In this document: positions 15,709 through 23,838 of the stretch, piece by piece | Layout: each line of letters opens with the position of its first letter | Position numbering within the stretch: position 1 is the stretch's first letter | DNA from: UMGS1696 sp964623635 | GTDB lineage: Bacteria; Bacillota; Clostridia; Oscillospirales; CAG-272 | DNA: 64,000 nt | NCBI GenBank assembly: GCA_964623635.1 | Contig: CAZUUA010000005.1 | Span: 29,315-93,314, forward strand | Direction of reading: 5' to 3' | Position numbers and translations under genes: made by a program | Notes under the pieces: model-generated | What the model was told of the DNA's origin: nothing | The model's input: only the letters and a program-made list of their open reading frames with translations | The model's database searches: none

Positions 15709-18147
15709 TTATTTGGCAAAGGCATCCAGCACGAATTGGGGTACCTTTCCGGCAAGGAATTCGCCGGCAATGCTTCTGCCATCGGGTACGGTCATTTTGC
15801 CATCCTTGAGGTTGTCGATGGAATATTTGCGTGCCACAATCAGGTAGCCTTGTTCCACCTTACCGGCAGGACCGTACACGTTGGTCAGCGTGGTTTGCTC
15901 TAAAATCTCGGCAGGAGCATCCACATACAGCGCACGACCGGTATCCGCTTCGATCACGTATACACCGGTGTAGTGGTCCGTTACCCAGTCCATGATCGTC
16001 TCACCGCTTTCGTACAGCGTATAGTCCGTATACCGCAGCTGATCATAGTACTCTCGCATACTGCTGGCAAACATGGCGTCTGCGGGAACACCGTAGCTGG
16101 ACAGGAAGGACGGCATTTCGTCCCAGAAGGACAGCCACTGGTTCCAGAACGGCGTCATACCGGCGTACAGGGGATACGTGACATAGCTGCCATTGTGGCA
16201 GACCTGCAATGCGCCGATCACAGGGGTACTTGTCATGGAGGTGTCAAACTGTCCGGCGGCATGGATCAGCTCTTCCAGCTTTTGGTAATAGGCAGCGGAG
16301 GCCTCCGGAAAATCGATCACGGAAGAGCCAAGCAGCAGCCACATGGATTCGTCTGCAAATTCGATACTCAGATCGTATACGGCATCCATAGACACCGTTG
16401 CCAGATCGAGGTACTGGTTCTGGTAGGCGGTCATCTTTTCGAGCTTGTCGAAGATCGCTGCATCTGGGGAGATCTCCACGCACCGCATCCACCGATGGAC
16501 CGGCAGACCATGCTTCGGATATACGCTGACCTGGATGCGATAGTTCGTATAGGTGTAGTTGCCGCCATACTCGTAGTCGTACCGATACTGCACGCTTTCC
16601 CGCACGGCGGTCGTTTTCGTCATGCTCGATTCCCGAATGACATCAATATCATCTACATACTTTAGATCATCAAACAGTCCACCGCTCATCCAGCTGTAGA
16701 TCTCCTGCTGAGAGGTGCCATCGACAGCGGTCAGGCAACGATCCTTGTACAGCGTTTTGAGCATCTTTTCTGCTTCGCTGCTGTTCTGTCCGATCACCTT
16801 GTCGGGGTCGATGTAGAATGCGGTCGAATCTGCATAAGCATTGTTGGCTTCGTTGTTTTCGCCTGTGGTCATGTTTTGGATGTACGGCATCACGGCGGCA
16901 ATGTCGTCTTTGTCGGTCAGCTCCAGAGTCATGCTGTTCCACTGGATCGTGACGGACTCCACTTTGTCTGTGGGATACATGAAGGTATTAAAGTCGAACA
17001 CATCGTACAGGAATACCGCCAGGAACACGGCGACCACCACGGCCGTTGCGCCCAGTCCCGGCAGGCCTTGGAACATACTTTTGGTATTCCGGGCGATCAG
17101 GACATTCATGAGTAAGAAGGACAGCACCAGCCCACACAGGCAGCCAAACAGTGTCCACGAACCACCTTTTCCCATGAGCGCCCGGAAGAACAGCGCACCA
17201 CCGGCACCGCCTACAAAGATCACCGGATACTTGACGATGGAGCGCAGCTTCTTCCAGATCAGGGAATTCTCCGACAGCTCACTGCGGCGGATCCGGTGGA
17301 AGTAGTAGCCAAGGCCGTAGTAGACAGCAGCGGTCAGGTACAGCGTGCCCACCTGTGCCAAAGTCTGCCAACCTGTATAATACAGACCATTTACCACGTT
17401 ATCGATCTCTCCGGCGGCGGCAAAGAACACGTAATAGAGATTCACTGCCGGGCACAGGAACCGCATGGCAGTATCGCTAGTGTAGTGATCCACCTGAATG
17501 TGGTCCATACCGTATCCCACTGCCAGGATCACCAAAGCGTACAATAGGATCGGCAGAAAGGCGATCAGTCCGGCTACGATGAAGCGGAAGATGGCGGTAC
17601 CGGTCAGCGAACCGGACAGCTGGAACAGGCTGAACACCACCAGATACCCACCGATCCCGGCCAGGATCAGCATCATACCTTTGCCAAAATGTTCGCCGTC
17701 TATGCCCAAACGGATGGCGATACACAGCGTACCGATCAGCATTGCGCCCAGACCGGAGACCAGATAATAGATCCCCTGCACGGCACTGCCGGTCACGTAC
17801 AGCGCATCTCGGGTCAGGGGCAGGCTATGGTAGCAATGCACAGCCCGGCGGGAATTGACGTACCCGGTGGCGCTCATCCCGGCGAACACACCCAGCACGC
17901 AGGACACCACCGCAAAAATTGCCGACACTTCTAAGAACAGCTTGCTGCCTTTGACGAGCATGGTGGAGCCACCATACCGGCGCAGGTCACTGAGCGCACT
18001 GTCCACACCGATGATACTGGTGACCACACAGGCCAGCAGCATGACGATGGCATAGAACATGAACTGCTGCCAGTTTTGTTTCAGTCCAAAGCGGAGCCAG
18101 GACAGATGATTTTTCGGTTTATCCAAGGATCTGACTGGTGAATTCAT
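15709..18147 (-). CDS. Large ABC transporter membrane protein
   Basis: An 812-residue membrane protein. Residues 1-390 contain about eight to nine predicted membrane helices, starting after a short cytoplasmic end (WLRFGLKQNWQQFMFYAIVMLLACVV). The remaining 400 residues form a soluble, probably extracytoplasmic domain with many Tyr and Asp residues (EYGGNYTYTNYRIQVSVYPK). It overlaps the upstream ATPase gene by 29 bases and no second permease is present, so it is likely the partner of that ATPase. Substrate unknown; GntR(YtrA)-linked ABC systems often respond to cell-envelope stress. Confidence 0.8.
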   Translation of the reverse strand: MNSPVRSLDKPKNHLSWLRFGLKQNWQQFMFYAIVMLLACVVTSIIGVDSALSDLRRYGGSTMLVKGSKLFLEVSAIFAVVSCVLGVFAGMSATGYVNSRRAVHCYHSLPLTRDALYVTGSAVQGIYYLVSGLGAMLIGTLCIAIRLGIDGEHFGKGMMLILAGIGGYLVVFSLFQLSGSLTGTAIFRFIVAGLIAFLPILLYALVILAVGYGMDHIQVDHYTSDTAMRFLCPAVNLYYVFFAAAGEIDNVVNGLYYTGWQTLAQVGTLYLTAAVYYGLGYYFHRIRRSELSENSLIWKKLRSIVKYPVIFVGGAGGALFFRALMGKGGSWTLFGCLCGLVLSFLLMNVLIARNTKSMFQGLPGLGATAVVVAVFLAVFLYDVFDFNTFMYPTDKVESVTIQWNSMTLELTDKDDIAAVMPYIQNMTTGENNEANNAYADSTAFYIDPDKVIGQNSSEAEKMLKTLYKDRCLTAVDGTSQQEIYSWMSGGLFDDLKYVDDIDVIRESSMTKTTAVRESVQYRYDYEYGGNYTYTNYRIQVSVYPKHGLPVHRWMRCVEISPDAAIFDKLEKMTAYQNQYLDLATVSMDAVYDLSIEFADESMWLLLGSSVIDFPEASAAYYQKLEELIHAAGQFDTSMTSTPVIGALQVCHNGSYVTYPLYAGMTPFWNQWLSFWDEMPSFLSSYGVPADAMFASSMREYYDQLRYTDYTLYESGETIMDWVTDHYTGVYVIEADTGRALYVDAPAEILEQTTLTNVYGPAGKVEQGYLIVARKYSIDNLKDGKMTVPDGRSIAGEFLAGKVPQFVLDAFAK

Positions 18148-19045
18148 ACCCTCTTTCCTCCATTTCCGTAATAAATATCTCTTCCAGCGTCATGGGAATA
18201 TATTCGCAGAACAGCGGCGACGTTTCCCGGAACCAGGGAGTCAGCCCTTCCTCCGAGCCACGCACGATCAGCGTGAACAAGCTGCCCCGGCGTTCCATAG
18301 ACGATGGATACAGCTCCCGCAGCTTTTCGGTCATTTTGTCGCATTCGTCCTTTCGGTAGGACACCTGCACCTTGACCATGTTGGTGCGAATGTCGTCCAG
18401 CTCTCGCTCGAACAGCAATTCCCCTTTGTGCAGCAGACCGATGTGGTCCGCCATATCCTCCATTTCCCGGAGGTTGTGGGAAGCCACCACACAGCACAGG
18501 TTTCGTTCTGCCACATCCTCGATGATCAGGCTTTTCACCAGCTGCCGCATGACCGGGTCCAGACCGTCAAAGGTCTCGTCGCAGAACATATACTGCGGTC
18601 GGCAGGACAGTCCAAGCAGCATGGAGACCTGCTTCTGCATACCCTTGGAAAAGGTGGTGATGCGGCGTCTGGGCTCCAGTCCGAATTTTTCTACAAGTGC
18701 CGCATATCGTTCCTCGGAGAAGGTGGGATACAGGCTCTGGTAGAAGGCCTTCATGTCGTGCATGGTGGCGTGGGGCAGAAAATACGGGTCGTCGGATAGA
18801 TACACGATCTGCTGCTTTACGGCGGTATTCTCCCACACCGGCTCGCCTTCGTACCGGATCGTACCGCTGTCCGGCTGATAGATCCCGGAAAGCACACGCA
18901 TAAGTGTAGATTTGCCGGAACCGTTGGAGCCGATCAGTCCATAGATGCTGCCGTCTGCCACGGAAATGGATACATTCTGTAGGCTGCGCACGACCTGGCT
19001 TCCCGGCGCTTCAAAGGTTTTGCAAATGGATTCTGCATGGATCAT
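18119..19045 (-). CDS. ABC transporter ATP-binding protein
   Basis: Cytoplasmic ATPase of the exporter with the large membrane protein encoded next. The 308-residue protein has Walker A GSNGSGKST, the signature TFSKGMQKQ (a variant of LSGGQ), Walker B YMFCDETFDGLD and the switch histidine region (VASHNLREME). A C-terminal extension of about 80 residues follows the ATPase fold. Its ATG overlaps the gntR stop by 4 bases. Confidence 0.93.
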   Translation of the reverse strand: MIHAESICKTFEAPGSQVVRSLQNVSISVADGSIYGLIGSNGSGKSTLMRVLSGIYQPDSGTIRYEGEPVWENTAVKQQIVYLSDDPYFLPHATMHDMKAFYQSLYPTFSEERYAALVEKFGLEPRRRITTFSKGMQKQVSMLLGLSCRPQYMFCDETFDGLDPVMRQLVKSLIIEDVAERNLCCVVASHNLREMEDMADHIGLLHKGELLFERELDDIRTNMVKVQVSYRKDECDKMTEKLRELYPSSMERRGSLFTLIVRGSEEGLTPWFRETSPLFCEYIPMTLEEIFITEMEERGYEFTSQILG

Positions 19046-19464
19046 TGCACGTCCCCTCCTTCGTTTTTCTCTTTTGCTTCTGCGATGGTCTTATGATTCT
19101 CCCAGGCCTTTTTTGCCAACTCGAGAAATTCCGCTTCGGTGATGCCGGTGGACACCGCTTCTCTGGCGATGGCTGACAACGCCTCTTCGGTCATGGCCAG
19201 CTGTTCCTTCCGCAGGTCATCGGTCTCTGCCAACACCACACTGCCCCGTCCCGGCAAGGTCAGGATCACGCCCTGGCGTTCCAGCTCGTTGTAGGCCTTT
19301 TGGATGGTATTGGGATTGATGCACAGCTCCTTGGCAAGGGCCCGGACAGATGGCAGCTTTTCGCCAGGACGGATCTCCCCGGACAGGATCAGCTTGCGGA
19401 TGTTGTCGATGAGCTGCTCGTACAGCTGCTTCCGATCCCGCAGATCTACGGTGATATACTGCAT
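19042..19464 (-). CDS. GntR-family repressor, YtrA subfamily
   Basis: A 140-residue regulator with the N-terminal winged helix (LYEQLIDNIRKLILSGEIRPGEKLPSVRALAKEL, recognition helix around NPNTIQKAYNELERQG, wing LPGRGSVV) and only a short helical C-terminus, as in the YtrA group. It is the first gene of the gntR-ABC operon and likely represses it until an inducer, often a cell-wall antibiotic in this group, is sensed. I chose MQYITVDLR at 19464; an upstream in-frame reading has no homology. Candidate operator repeats lie in the leader at 19501-19535. Confidence 0.92.
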   Translation of the reverse strand: MQYITVDLRDRKQLYEQLIDNIRKLILSGEIRPGEKLPSVRALAKELCINPNTIQKAYNELERQGVILTLPGRGSVVLAETDDLRKEQLAMTEEALSAIAREAVSTGITEAEFLELAKKAWENHKTIAEAKEKNEGGDVQ

Positions 19465-19500
19465 ATTCCTGCTTGCACTCCTTTCTGTGATGGATATTTT

Positions 19501-19574
19501 CTGTATCGCTCGTATTAACTGTATCACTTGTATTAGTACAGTTGGATTATACCACACATTGCCAGCGTTGTCAA
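19501..19574 (-). promoter_or_regulatory. gntR-ABC operon promoter with two direct operator repeats
   Basis: Promoter: TTGACA (19569-19574), 17 bases, TATAAT (19546-19551). Downstream of the -10 box lie two 17-bp direct repeats with 18-bp period, CTGTATCGCTCGTATTA (19501-19517) and CTGTATCACTTGTATTA (19519-19535), read on the plus strand. The inner copy also forms part of an ACTGTA...TACAGT inverted repeat. Position at the transcription start suggests autorepression by the GntR protein. Confidence 0.75.
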
Positions 19575-19645
19575 GAGGGTACGCAAAAGTTTTGGATTTT
19601 CCATTTGGGCAGATGTCGTTTTTTCATAAAATCCCGGAAAGGTAC

Positions 19646-19673
19646 TTGCTTTTTCGGCAGAATATGGTATAAT
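19646..19673 (+). promoter_or_regulatory. Promoter of the URO-D-like gene
   Basis: TTGCTT (19646-19651), 16-base spacer, TATAAT (19668-19673), preceded by TGG. AGGAGAACGAT with the ATG follows at 19708. Confidence 0.7.
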
Positions 19674-19707
19674 GGAGGGCAGATCACCGAGATAGCAGGA
19701 GAACGAT

Positions 19708-20397
19708 ATGGATCCACATTATACACGATTTTTGGGCGCACTGGCCGGAGAGATCGGCGCCCCGGTGCTGTTTGAACCCTTTGTACCGGTGTACCTGACA
19801 GAGCAGCTGATCTGGCGGCGTGGCGAGCATCTTTGGAACACCATACCAGCCTACATAGACACCCTTTTGTCGCTTCGTGAACGAACCTATGCCGACGTGG
19901 TCATCGCCGATATGCGTGGGTTTGGCGATGCACTGGCCGACGAAATGGCACAGCACATGGCAGCTCTTGCCACCGATGCCATTCGCTTTGTAGCACTGTG
20001 CGCTTCCTCTGTACAAATGCGGGCAGCACTGTCGTCCACCGGCGTTTGTGCAGTGGGTCTATATGGCTGGCAGGACTGGCTGTCAGATGTACCACAGGCC
20101 GCCATTGCCATGGATGGAGAAGTGGAGGATGCCGTGTCCCGTGGGTTTGCCGGTTGGTATTGTCCCGGTGGCGCCGAAGAAATGTGGGATCTGTGGCACG
20201 ATCGGATCGCCATTGCCGGTGGACTGGGCTGCGACTGGCTGCGGCGTGGGCAACCGGTGGAGATCCACAATCGGTGTGAGACCCTATTCCGGCATACCAA
20301 AAACAGTCGGTATCTGGTGGGCTCCGGCGGCGAAACGACCAAAGAGGATTATTTGTCTCTCATTTCCCTGCTGGGGATCTATCGGAAGTATCGGTGA
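19708..20397 (+). CDS. Short uroporphyrinogen-decarboxylase-like protein
   Basis: A 229-residue protein I do not recognise with certainty. Its last third (RIAIAGGLGCDWL, then GQPVEIHNRCETLF, then LVGSGGETTKEDYLSLISLLGIYRKY) resembles the C-terminal end of the URO-D/methyltransferase barrel family, where GC-x-I and P-x-EN motifs normally sit. True URO-D proteins are about 350 residues, so roughly the first third is missing or diverged. A haem role is doubtful: no haem genes are near. It has its own promoter and a good Shine-Dalgarno. Alternative: an unrelated barrel fold. Confidence 0.5.
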   Translation: MDPHYTRFLGALAGEIGAPVLFEPFVPVYLTEQLIWRRGEHLWNTIPAYIDTLLSLRERTYADVVIADMRGFGDALADEMAQHMAALATDAIRFVALCASSVQMRAALSSTGVCAVGLYGWQDWLSDVPQAAIAMDGEVEDAVSRGFAGWYCPGGAEEMWDLWHDRIAIAGGLGCDWLRRGQPVEIHNRCETLFRHTKNSRYLVGSGGETTKEDYLSLISLLGIYRKYR

Positions 20398-20454
20398 GAT
20401 CGTTTGGACACCGATGCCAAAAATGAAATATCTGTGAATTTCTCCGTTTGCACC

Positions 20455-20483
20455 TTGCAAGATGGCGCAGAATACGGTATAAT
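20455..20483 (+). promoter_or_regulatory. yajC promoter
   Basis: TTGCAA (20455-20460), 17 bases, TATAAT (20478-20483); AGGAGG precedes the yajC ATG by 6 bases. Confidence 0.8.
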
Positions 20484-20524
20484 ATATACTTGAATGCAAC
20501 AAACCCAAGATCAGGAGGAAAACC

Positions 20525-20848
20525 ATGTTTTATACTTTGGAAGCCACCACACAGGATGCGGCCAACAGTGCACAGCTGATCTCCACTGTGATCATGCTGG
20601 TAGCGATGATCGCTATTTTCTACTTCTTTATGTACAGACCCCAGAAGAAGCAGGACAAGGAAACCAACGATATGCGCAATGCCCTGCAGGTCGGCGACGA
20701 GATCACCACCATCGGCGGCATCATTGGCAAGATCGTATCCATCAAGGATGAGACCGTGCTGATCGAGACCAGCAACGAGCGGAACAAGATCCGGATCCTG
20801 CGCACCGCTGTACGGAATGTTGACGTACACGCCGAGGATGCGGAATAA
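20525..20848 (+). CDS. yajC: Preprotein translocase subunit YajC
   Basis: Accessory membrane protein of the Sec translocon, partner of SecDF. The 107-residue protein has one membrane helix (about residues 19-38, LISTVIMLVAMIAIFYFFMY) followed by the hallmark RPQKKQDKE and the conserved soluble core LQVGDEITTIGGIIGKIV. It is followed by the TIGR04086 gene, as in many Clostridia. secD and secF are not in the window. Confidence 0.95.
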   Translation: MFYTLEATTQDAANSAQLISTVIMLVAMIAIFYFFMYRPQKKQDKETNDMRNALQVGDEITTIGGIIGKIVSIKDETVLIETSNERNKIRILRTAVRNVDVHAEDAE

Positions 20849-20876
20849 AACTGCAACAAAGGAATATTCCACATCG

Positions 20877-20918
20877 CCTCCGAATATAGTTGTCTGGAAC
20901 ACCATACACATTCGGAGG
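20877..20918 (+). promoter_or_regulatory. Hairpin that hides a Shine-Dalgarno
   Basis: CCTCCGAAT (20877-20885) pairs perfectly with ATTCGGAGG (20910-20918). The right arm contains the GGAGG ribosome-binding site of the next gene, so folding would block its translation. There is no T-run, so it is unlikely to be a plain terminator. Confidence 0.6.
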
Positions 20919-20926
20919 TTTTGTAT

Positions 20927-21361
20927 ATGGAAAAGAATACCACAAAGGATACCGGTCTGCATCGGTGGCTCTTCGGGCTTGGCAAGGCACAGCTTGTATT
21001 TTGCCTCACCGGGCTCCTTCTGCTGCTTTTGGGCACCGGCATAGCCATGGCTACAAAGGATCCGGGGTCGCTGCAAAAGCCACTGGCCTACACGGCACTG
21101 TGCTTGTCATCCCTTGTCGGTGGGATCGCTGCGGTGCGTTTCACAGAGGATGGACTGCTCTCCGGCCTACTCTCCGGTACGCTGTCCCTTGGTTTGGTAC
21201 GGCTCCTGTCTCTGGCACCACTACCGGCATCTGCCATGGAAATGATCGAATTTGTGTGCTTTCTTTGCCTGATCCCGGCTTTGTCCCTTTGTGGTGCAGT
21301 GGTAGGCAAACGACGCAAAAAGAAACACAATCCAAGGCACCACCGCTCAATGCACAGCTAA
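20927..21361 (+). CDS. TIGR04086 family membrane protein
   Basis: A 144-residue protein with four predicted membrane helices (from LVFCLTGLLLLLLGTGIAM onward) and a basic tail rich in Lys, Arg and His. The size, topology and position right after yajC match TIGR04086, a clostridial family found next to yajC and the SCIFF peptide genes. Function unknown. I chose the ATG at 20927, 8 bases after GGAGG; a TTG at 20921 is a weaker alternative. Confidence 0.75.
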   Translation: MEKNTTKDTGLHRWLFGLGKAQLVFCLTGLLLLLLGTGIAMATKDPGSLQKPLAYTALCLSSLVGGIAAVRFTEDGLLSGLLSGTLSLGLVRLLSLAPLPASAMEMIEFVCFLCLIPALSLCGAVVGKRRKKKHNPRHHRSMHS

Positions 21362-21418
21362 CGCCTGGATGGTGCCTTCAGAAAATACCCCAATTTGTAA
21401 AAAACGAGGTCGTGCTCT

Positions 21419-22315
21419 ATGCTTTACACGTACAAAAAAAATGGCGTCCGGCTGGCGGTACATACACGCACCGGGATCACGCACATTCTGGATAGTTTGA
21501 CTTTTGATATGCTGGCACAGTTTGCCGACGAAACTTCCCTGCCGGAGGAGCTGCCCATGGGTACCCGGTATTTCTTTGCCAAATACGACTCCGGGGATCT
21601 GAAAAAGGCATACGCCACGGTACGAGAGATCTACCGGCTGGAAGACGAAGAAAGTGGCAGTACAGCGGAAAGCCCGGTGGCCGGTGCGGTGCTGACTCCG
21701 GCTGTGCTGGGGGAACGATATGAAGAGCTCTTGCGCACACTGCCATCGGACGCTTCCCTGCTGCTCATTTTGAACGAAAACGACAACGCAGACGACATCC
21801 TGACAAAGACACGTGAGATCCTGCCACAGGTCAAGATCACGCTGCGTGCGCCGCTCTGCCTGTGTCACGGTGCCGATGCGTATCAGGTGGTGGTCGGGGA
21901 CCTTGCGTCCTTTGCCGGAACAGAGCTGCCGCAAGATGCCGTGGTATATGCCACCTTCACAAGAGACACCGATCTGTCGGCAGAGGTCACCAGACTGCTA
22001 GATGCCGGATATGGGGTCTGTGCAGTGCCGGAGGTATCTATGGATCCGGAGACTGCCATTCAAGCCTACGATGCCCTTTCCCGCACTTTGACCCGTCGGA
22101 AGCGGACGGACAAAGCCTTTCGCTTTTTGCCCTTTGCCTTGCAGGAGAACCTTGGCAGCTGGATGCTGAACGACACCGTTGTCTCCGCCGATCCGGACAC
22201 GCTGCCCGGTGGATTCTGGCAATACGGCGCACTGATGCATCTGGCCGGCGGTATCTCGTCCCCGGCTGTACTGCGCAGTCTGGTGGAGTCTGCCCTTGTG
22301 CTGACACAGGCGTGA
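21419..22315 (+). CDS. Protein resembling the N-terminal part of the SCIFF maturase, without a radical SAM domain
   Basis: A 298-residue protein. Its first 75 residues (YKKNGVRLAVHTRTGITHILD, then FDMLAQF and DLKKAYATVREIYRLEDEE) resemble the precursor-binding front domain of the SCIFF maturase ScfB, where a conserved Y/F-x-x-NG start, a D-x-x-SG-x-x-H-x-x-D stretch and an E-I-x-x-L segment occur. The place after yajC-TIGR04086 is where scfA-scfB usually sits. The expected CxxxCxxC cluster is absent throughout, and no six-cysteine peptide gene is seen just upstream. Residues 80-298 show no motif I recognise. It could be a degenerate or repurposed maturase. GAGGT lies near the ATG, and it is probably cotranscribed with yajC. 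Confidence 0.5.
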   Translation: MLYTYKKNGVRLAVHTRTGITHILDSLTFDMLAQFADETSLPEELPMGTRYFFAKYDSGDLKKAYATVREIYRLEDEESGSTAESPVAGAVLTPAVLGERYEELLRTLPSDASLLLILNENDNADDILTKTREILPQVKITLRAPLCLCHGADAYQVVVGDLASFAGTELPQDAVVYATFTRDTDLSAEVTRLLDAGYGVCAVPEVSMDPETAIQAYDALSRTLTRRKRTDKAFRFLPFALQENLGSWMLNDTVVSADPDTLPGGFWQYGALMHLAGGISSPAVLRSLVESALVLTQA

Positions 22316-22420
22316 ATCCATGACCACAGCTTCCCTCTGCACATACTTGTCGCCAAAACAGAACGGCAGGTCTATGGAGAGGGATTTTTTGCTGCATACC
22401 CGATGGATCCATTTTGAAAA

Positions 22421-22450
22421 ACAAAAAGACGACCCATTTCTGAATCGTCT
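22421..22450 (-). terminator. Terminator of tRNA-Leu(CAG)
   Basis: On the minus strand a short GC stem (AGACGA / TCGTCT) with a 12-base loop is followed by TTTTTGTTTTT, 6 bases past the tRNA. Confidence 0.75.
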
Positions 22451-22455
22451 CATCC

Positions 22456-22540
22456 TGCGGGCAAGAGGACTTGAACCTCCACCGGTGCAATACCGACTAG
22501 AACCTGAATCTAGCGCGTCTGCCAATTCCGCCATGCCCGC
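22456..22540 (-). tRNA. tRNA-Leu (anticodon CAG)
   Basis: An 85-base gene starting GCGGGCATGGCGGAATTGG. The anticodon stem CTAGA/TCTAG holds the loop TTCAGGT, so the anticodon is CAG. A long variable arm typical of leucine tRNA is present, as is GGTTCAAGTCC in the T arm. CCA is not encoded. It has its own promoter and terminator. Confidence 0.97.
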
Positions 22541-22581
22541 ATATTTCTTTGTCGTTTGTGCTCTTGCCTTACGACTTCTAT

Positions 22582-22610
22582 ATTATACACCATTCTTTCC
22601 CATTTGTCAA
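22582..22610 (-). promoter_or_regulatory. tRNA-Leu(CAG) promoter
   Basis: TTGACA (22605-22610), 17 bases, TATAAT (22582-22587), about 35 bases before the mature 5' end. Confidence 0.9.
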
Positions 22611-22709
22611 CCCCTTTTGCAAAAGTTTTTCAAAAACTTTTTTGCATTTCCTGGCAAACATTCTGGGGACATACCACCGCAAGTGCTGTGTACCTTTGTG
22701 AATTTTCCC

Positions 22710-22738
22710 TTGACTTCTCTGGTGGAGCATGGTATAAT
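22710..22738 (+). promoter_or_regulatory. Promoter of the fucosidase operon
   Basis: TTGACT (22710-22715), 17 bases, TATAAT (22733-22738) preceded by TGG. Confidence 0.88.
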
Positions 22739-22772
22739 AGTACCAAAAAGTGGTGTTCTATGGAGGTATGAT

Positions 22773-23798
22773 ATGACAAATCACGAATGGTTCAAGCAGG
22801 CCGGTTATGGGATGATGGTGCATTTTGGGCTGTATTCCCTGCTGGGTGGCGAATACAAAGGCAGACGAGTCCAGTCCTATGCCGAATGGGCACAGTCCTA
22901 TTTTGCCATTCCCAATGTCGAATATGAGCAGTTGGCGCATATTTTCAATCCCATTTATTTTAACGCAGACGAATGGATCTCTCTTGCCAAGCGTGCCGGG
23001 ATGCAATATTTCGTGATCACATCCAAGCATCACGAAGGCTTTGCCCTGTTCGATTCTGCCGTGGACAGCTTCAATATGAAGAAGGCCACCCCCTTTGGCA
23101 GAGACATCATTGCAGAGCTGGCTGAAGCTTGCTACAAGTACGGCATCAAATTGGGTCTGTACTATTCCCAGGAGCTGGACTGGCATCATCCTCACGGCGG
23201 CGGCTATAACCACACCACCGGTTGTGCCGGTACCGGTTGGTACAACTGCTGGGACTTCCCCAGCAAGAAAGGCAAGGATTTCTCCATTTGCTTTGAAGAA
23301 AAGATCAAGCCGCAGGTACAGGAGATCCTGACGAACTACGGGGATCTGTGCCTGATCTGGTTCGATACGCCCGGTGTCATCACCAAGGAGCAAAGTCTGG
23401 AGCTGCACAGCATGATCAAAAAATACCAGCCGGATTGCCTGATCAATTCCCGGATCGGCAACGGTGCCTACGACTATGTTTCTCTGGGCGACAATGAGAT
23501 CCCGAAAGCACTGCCGGATGCATCCGCTGCCCAAAACGACGGGGATATGAACAGTCTGGGTGGCTTCAAGTATTCGCCGTACGGACTGTACGAAACGGCT
23601 GGCACCATGAACCATTCCTGGGGCTTCCGGTATTACGACCACAACTGGCTCACACCGGAACAGATCACAGCCAACCGCAAGCACCTGAACGAGCTGGGTA
23701 TCAACTACCTGCTCAACGTAGGACCGGACGGTCTGGGTCGGATCCCGTCCTTCTGTGAGGAGAATTTGCTGAAAGCCGCAGAGCTCTACAACCAATAA
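22773..23798 (+). CDS. GH29 alpha-L-fucosidase
   Basis: Removes alpha-linked L-fucose from glycans such as mucin or xyloglucan. The 341-residue catalytic barrel shows the GH29 marks GMMVHFGLYS, YFVITSKHHEGFALFDS, GLYYSQELDWHHP and LCLIWFDTPG, in which the aspartate is the probable nucleophile. It ends in INYLLNVGPDGLGRIP. It has no signal peptide and no C-terminal accessory domain, so it likely acts inside the cell on imported oligosaccharides. The ATG at 22773 has GGAGGT upstream; the longer open frame runs back through the tRNA. Followed 40 bases later by a GNAT gene. Confidence 0.93.
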   Translation: MTNHEWFKQAGYGMMVHFGLYSLLGGEYKGRRVQSYAEWAQSYFAIPNVEYEQLAHIFNPIYFNADEWISLAKRAGMQYFVITSKHHEGFALFDSAVDSFNMKKATPFGRDIIAELAEACYKYGIKLGLYYSQELDWHHPHGGGYNHTTGCAGTGWYNCWDFPSKKGKDFSICFEEKIKPQVQEILTNYGDLCLIWFDTPGVITKEQSLELHSMIKKYQPDCLINSRIGNGAYDYVSLGDNEIPKALPDASAAQNDGDMNSLGGFKYSPYGLYETAGTMNHSWGFRYYDHNWLTPEQITANRKHLNELGINYLLNVGPDGLGRIPSFCEENLLKAAELYNQ

Positions 23799-23838
23799 GG
23801 TTTCGCAAAGAGCCATATATAACATAGGAGGTATGACC

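Noticed and set aside
21362..21418. SCIFF peptide gene between the TIGR04086 gene and the maturase-like gene
   Set aside because: The gap is 57 bases and encodes no cysteine-rich peptide in any frame.
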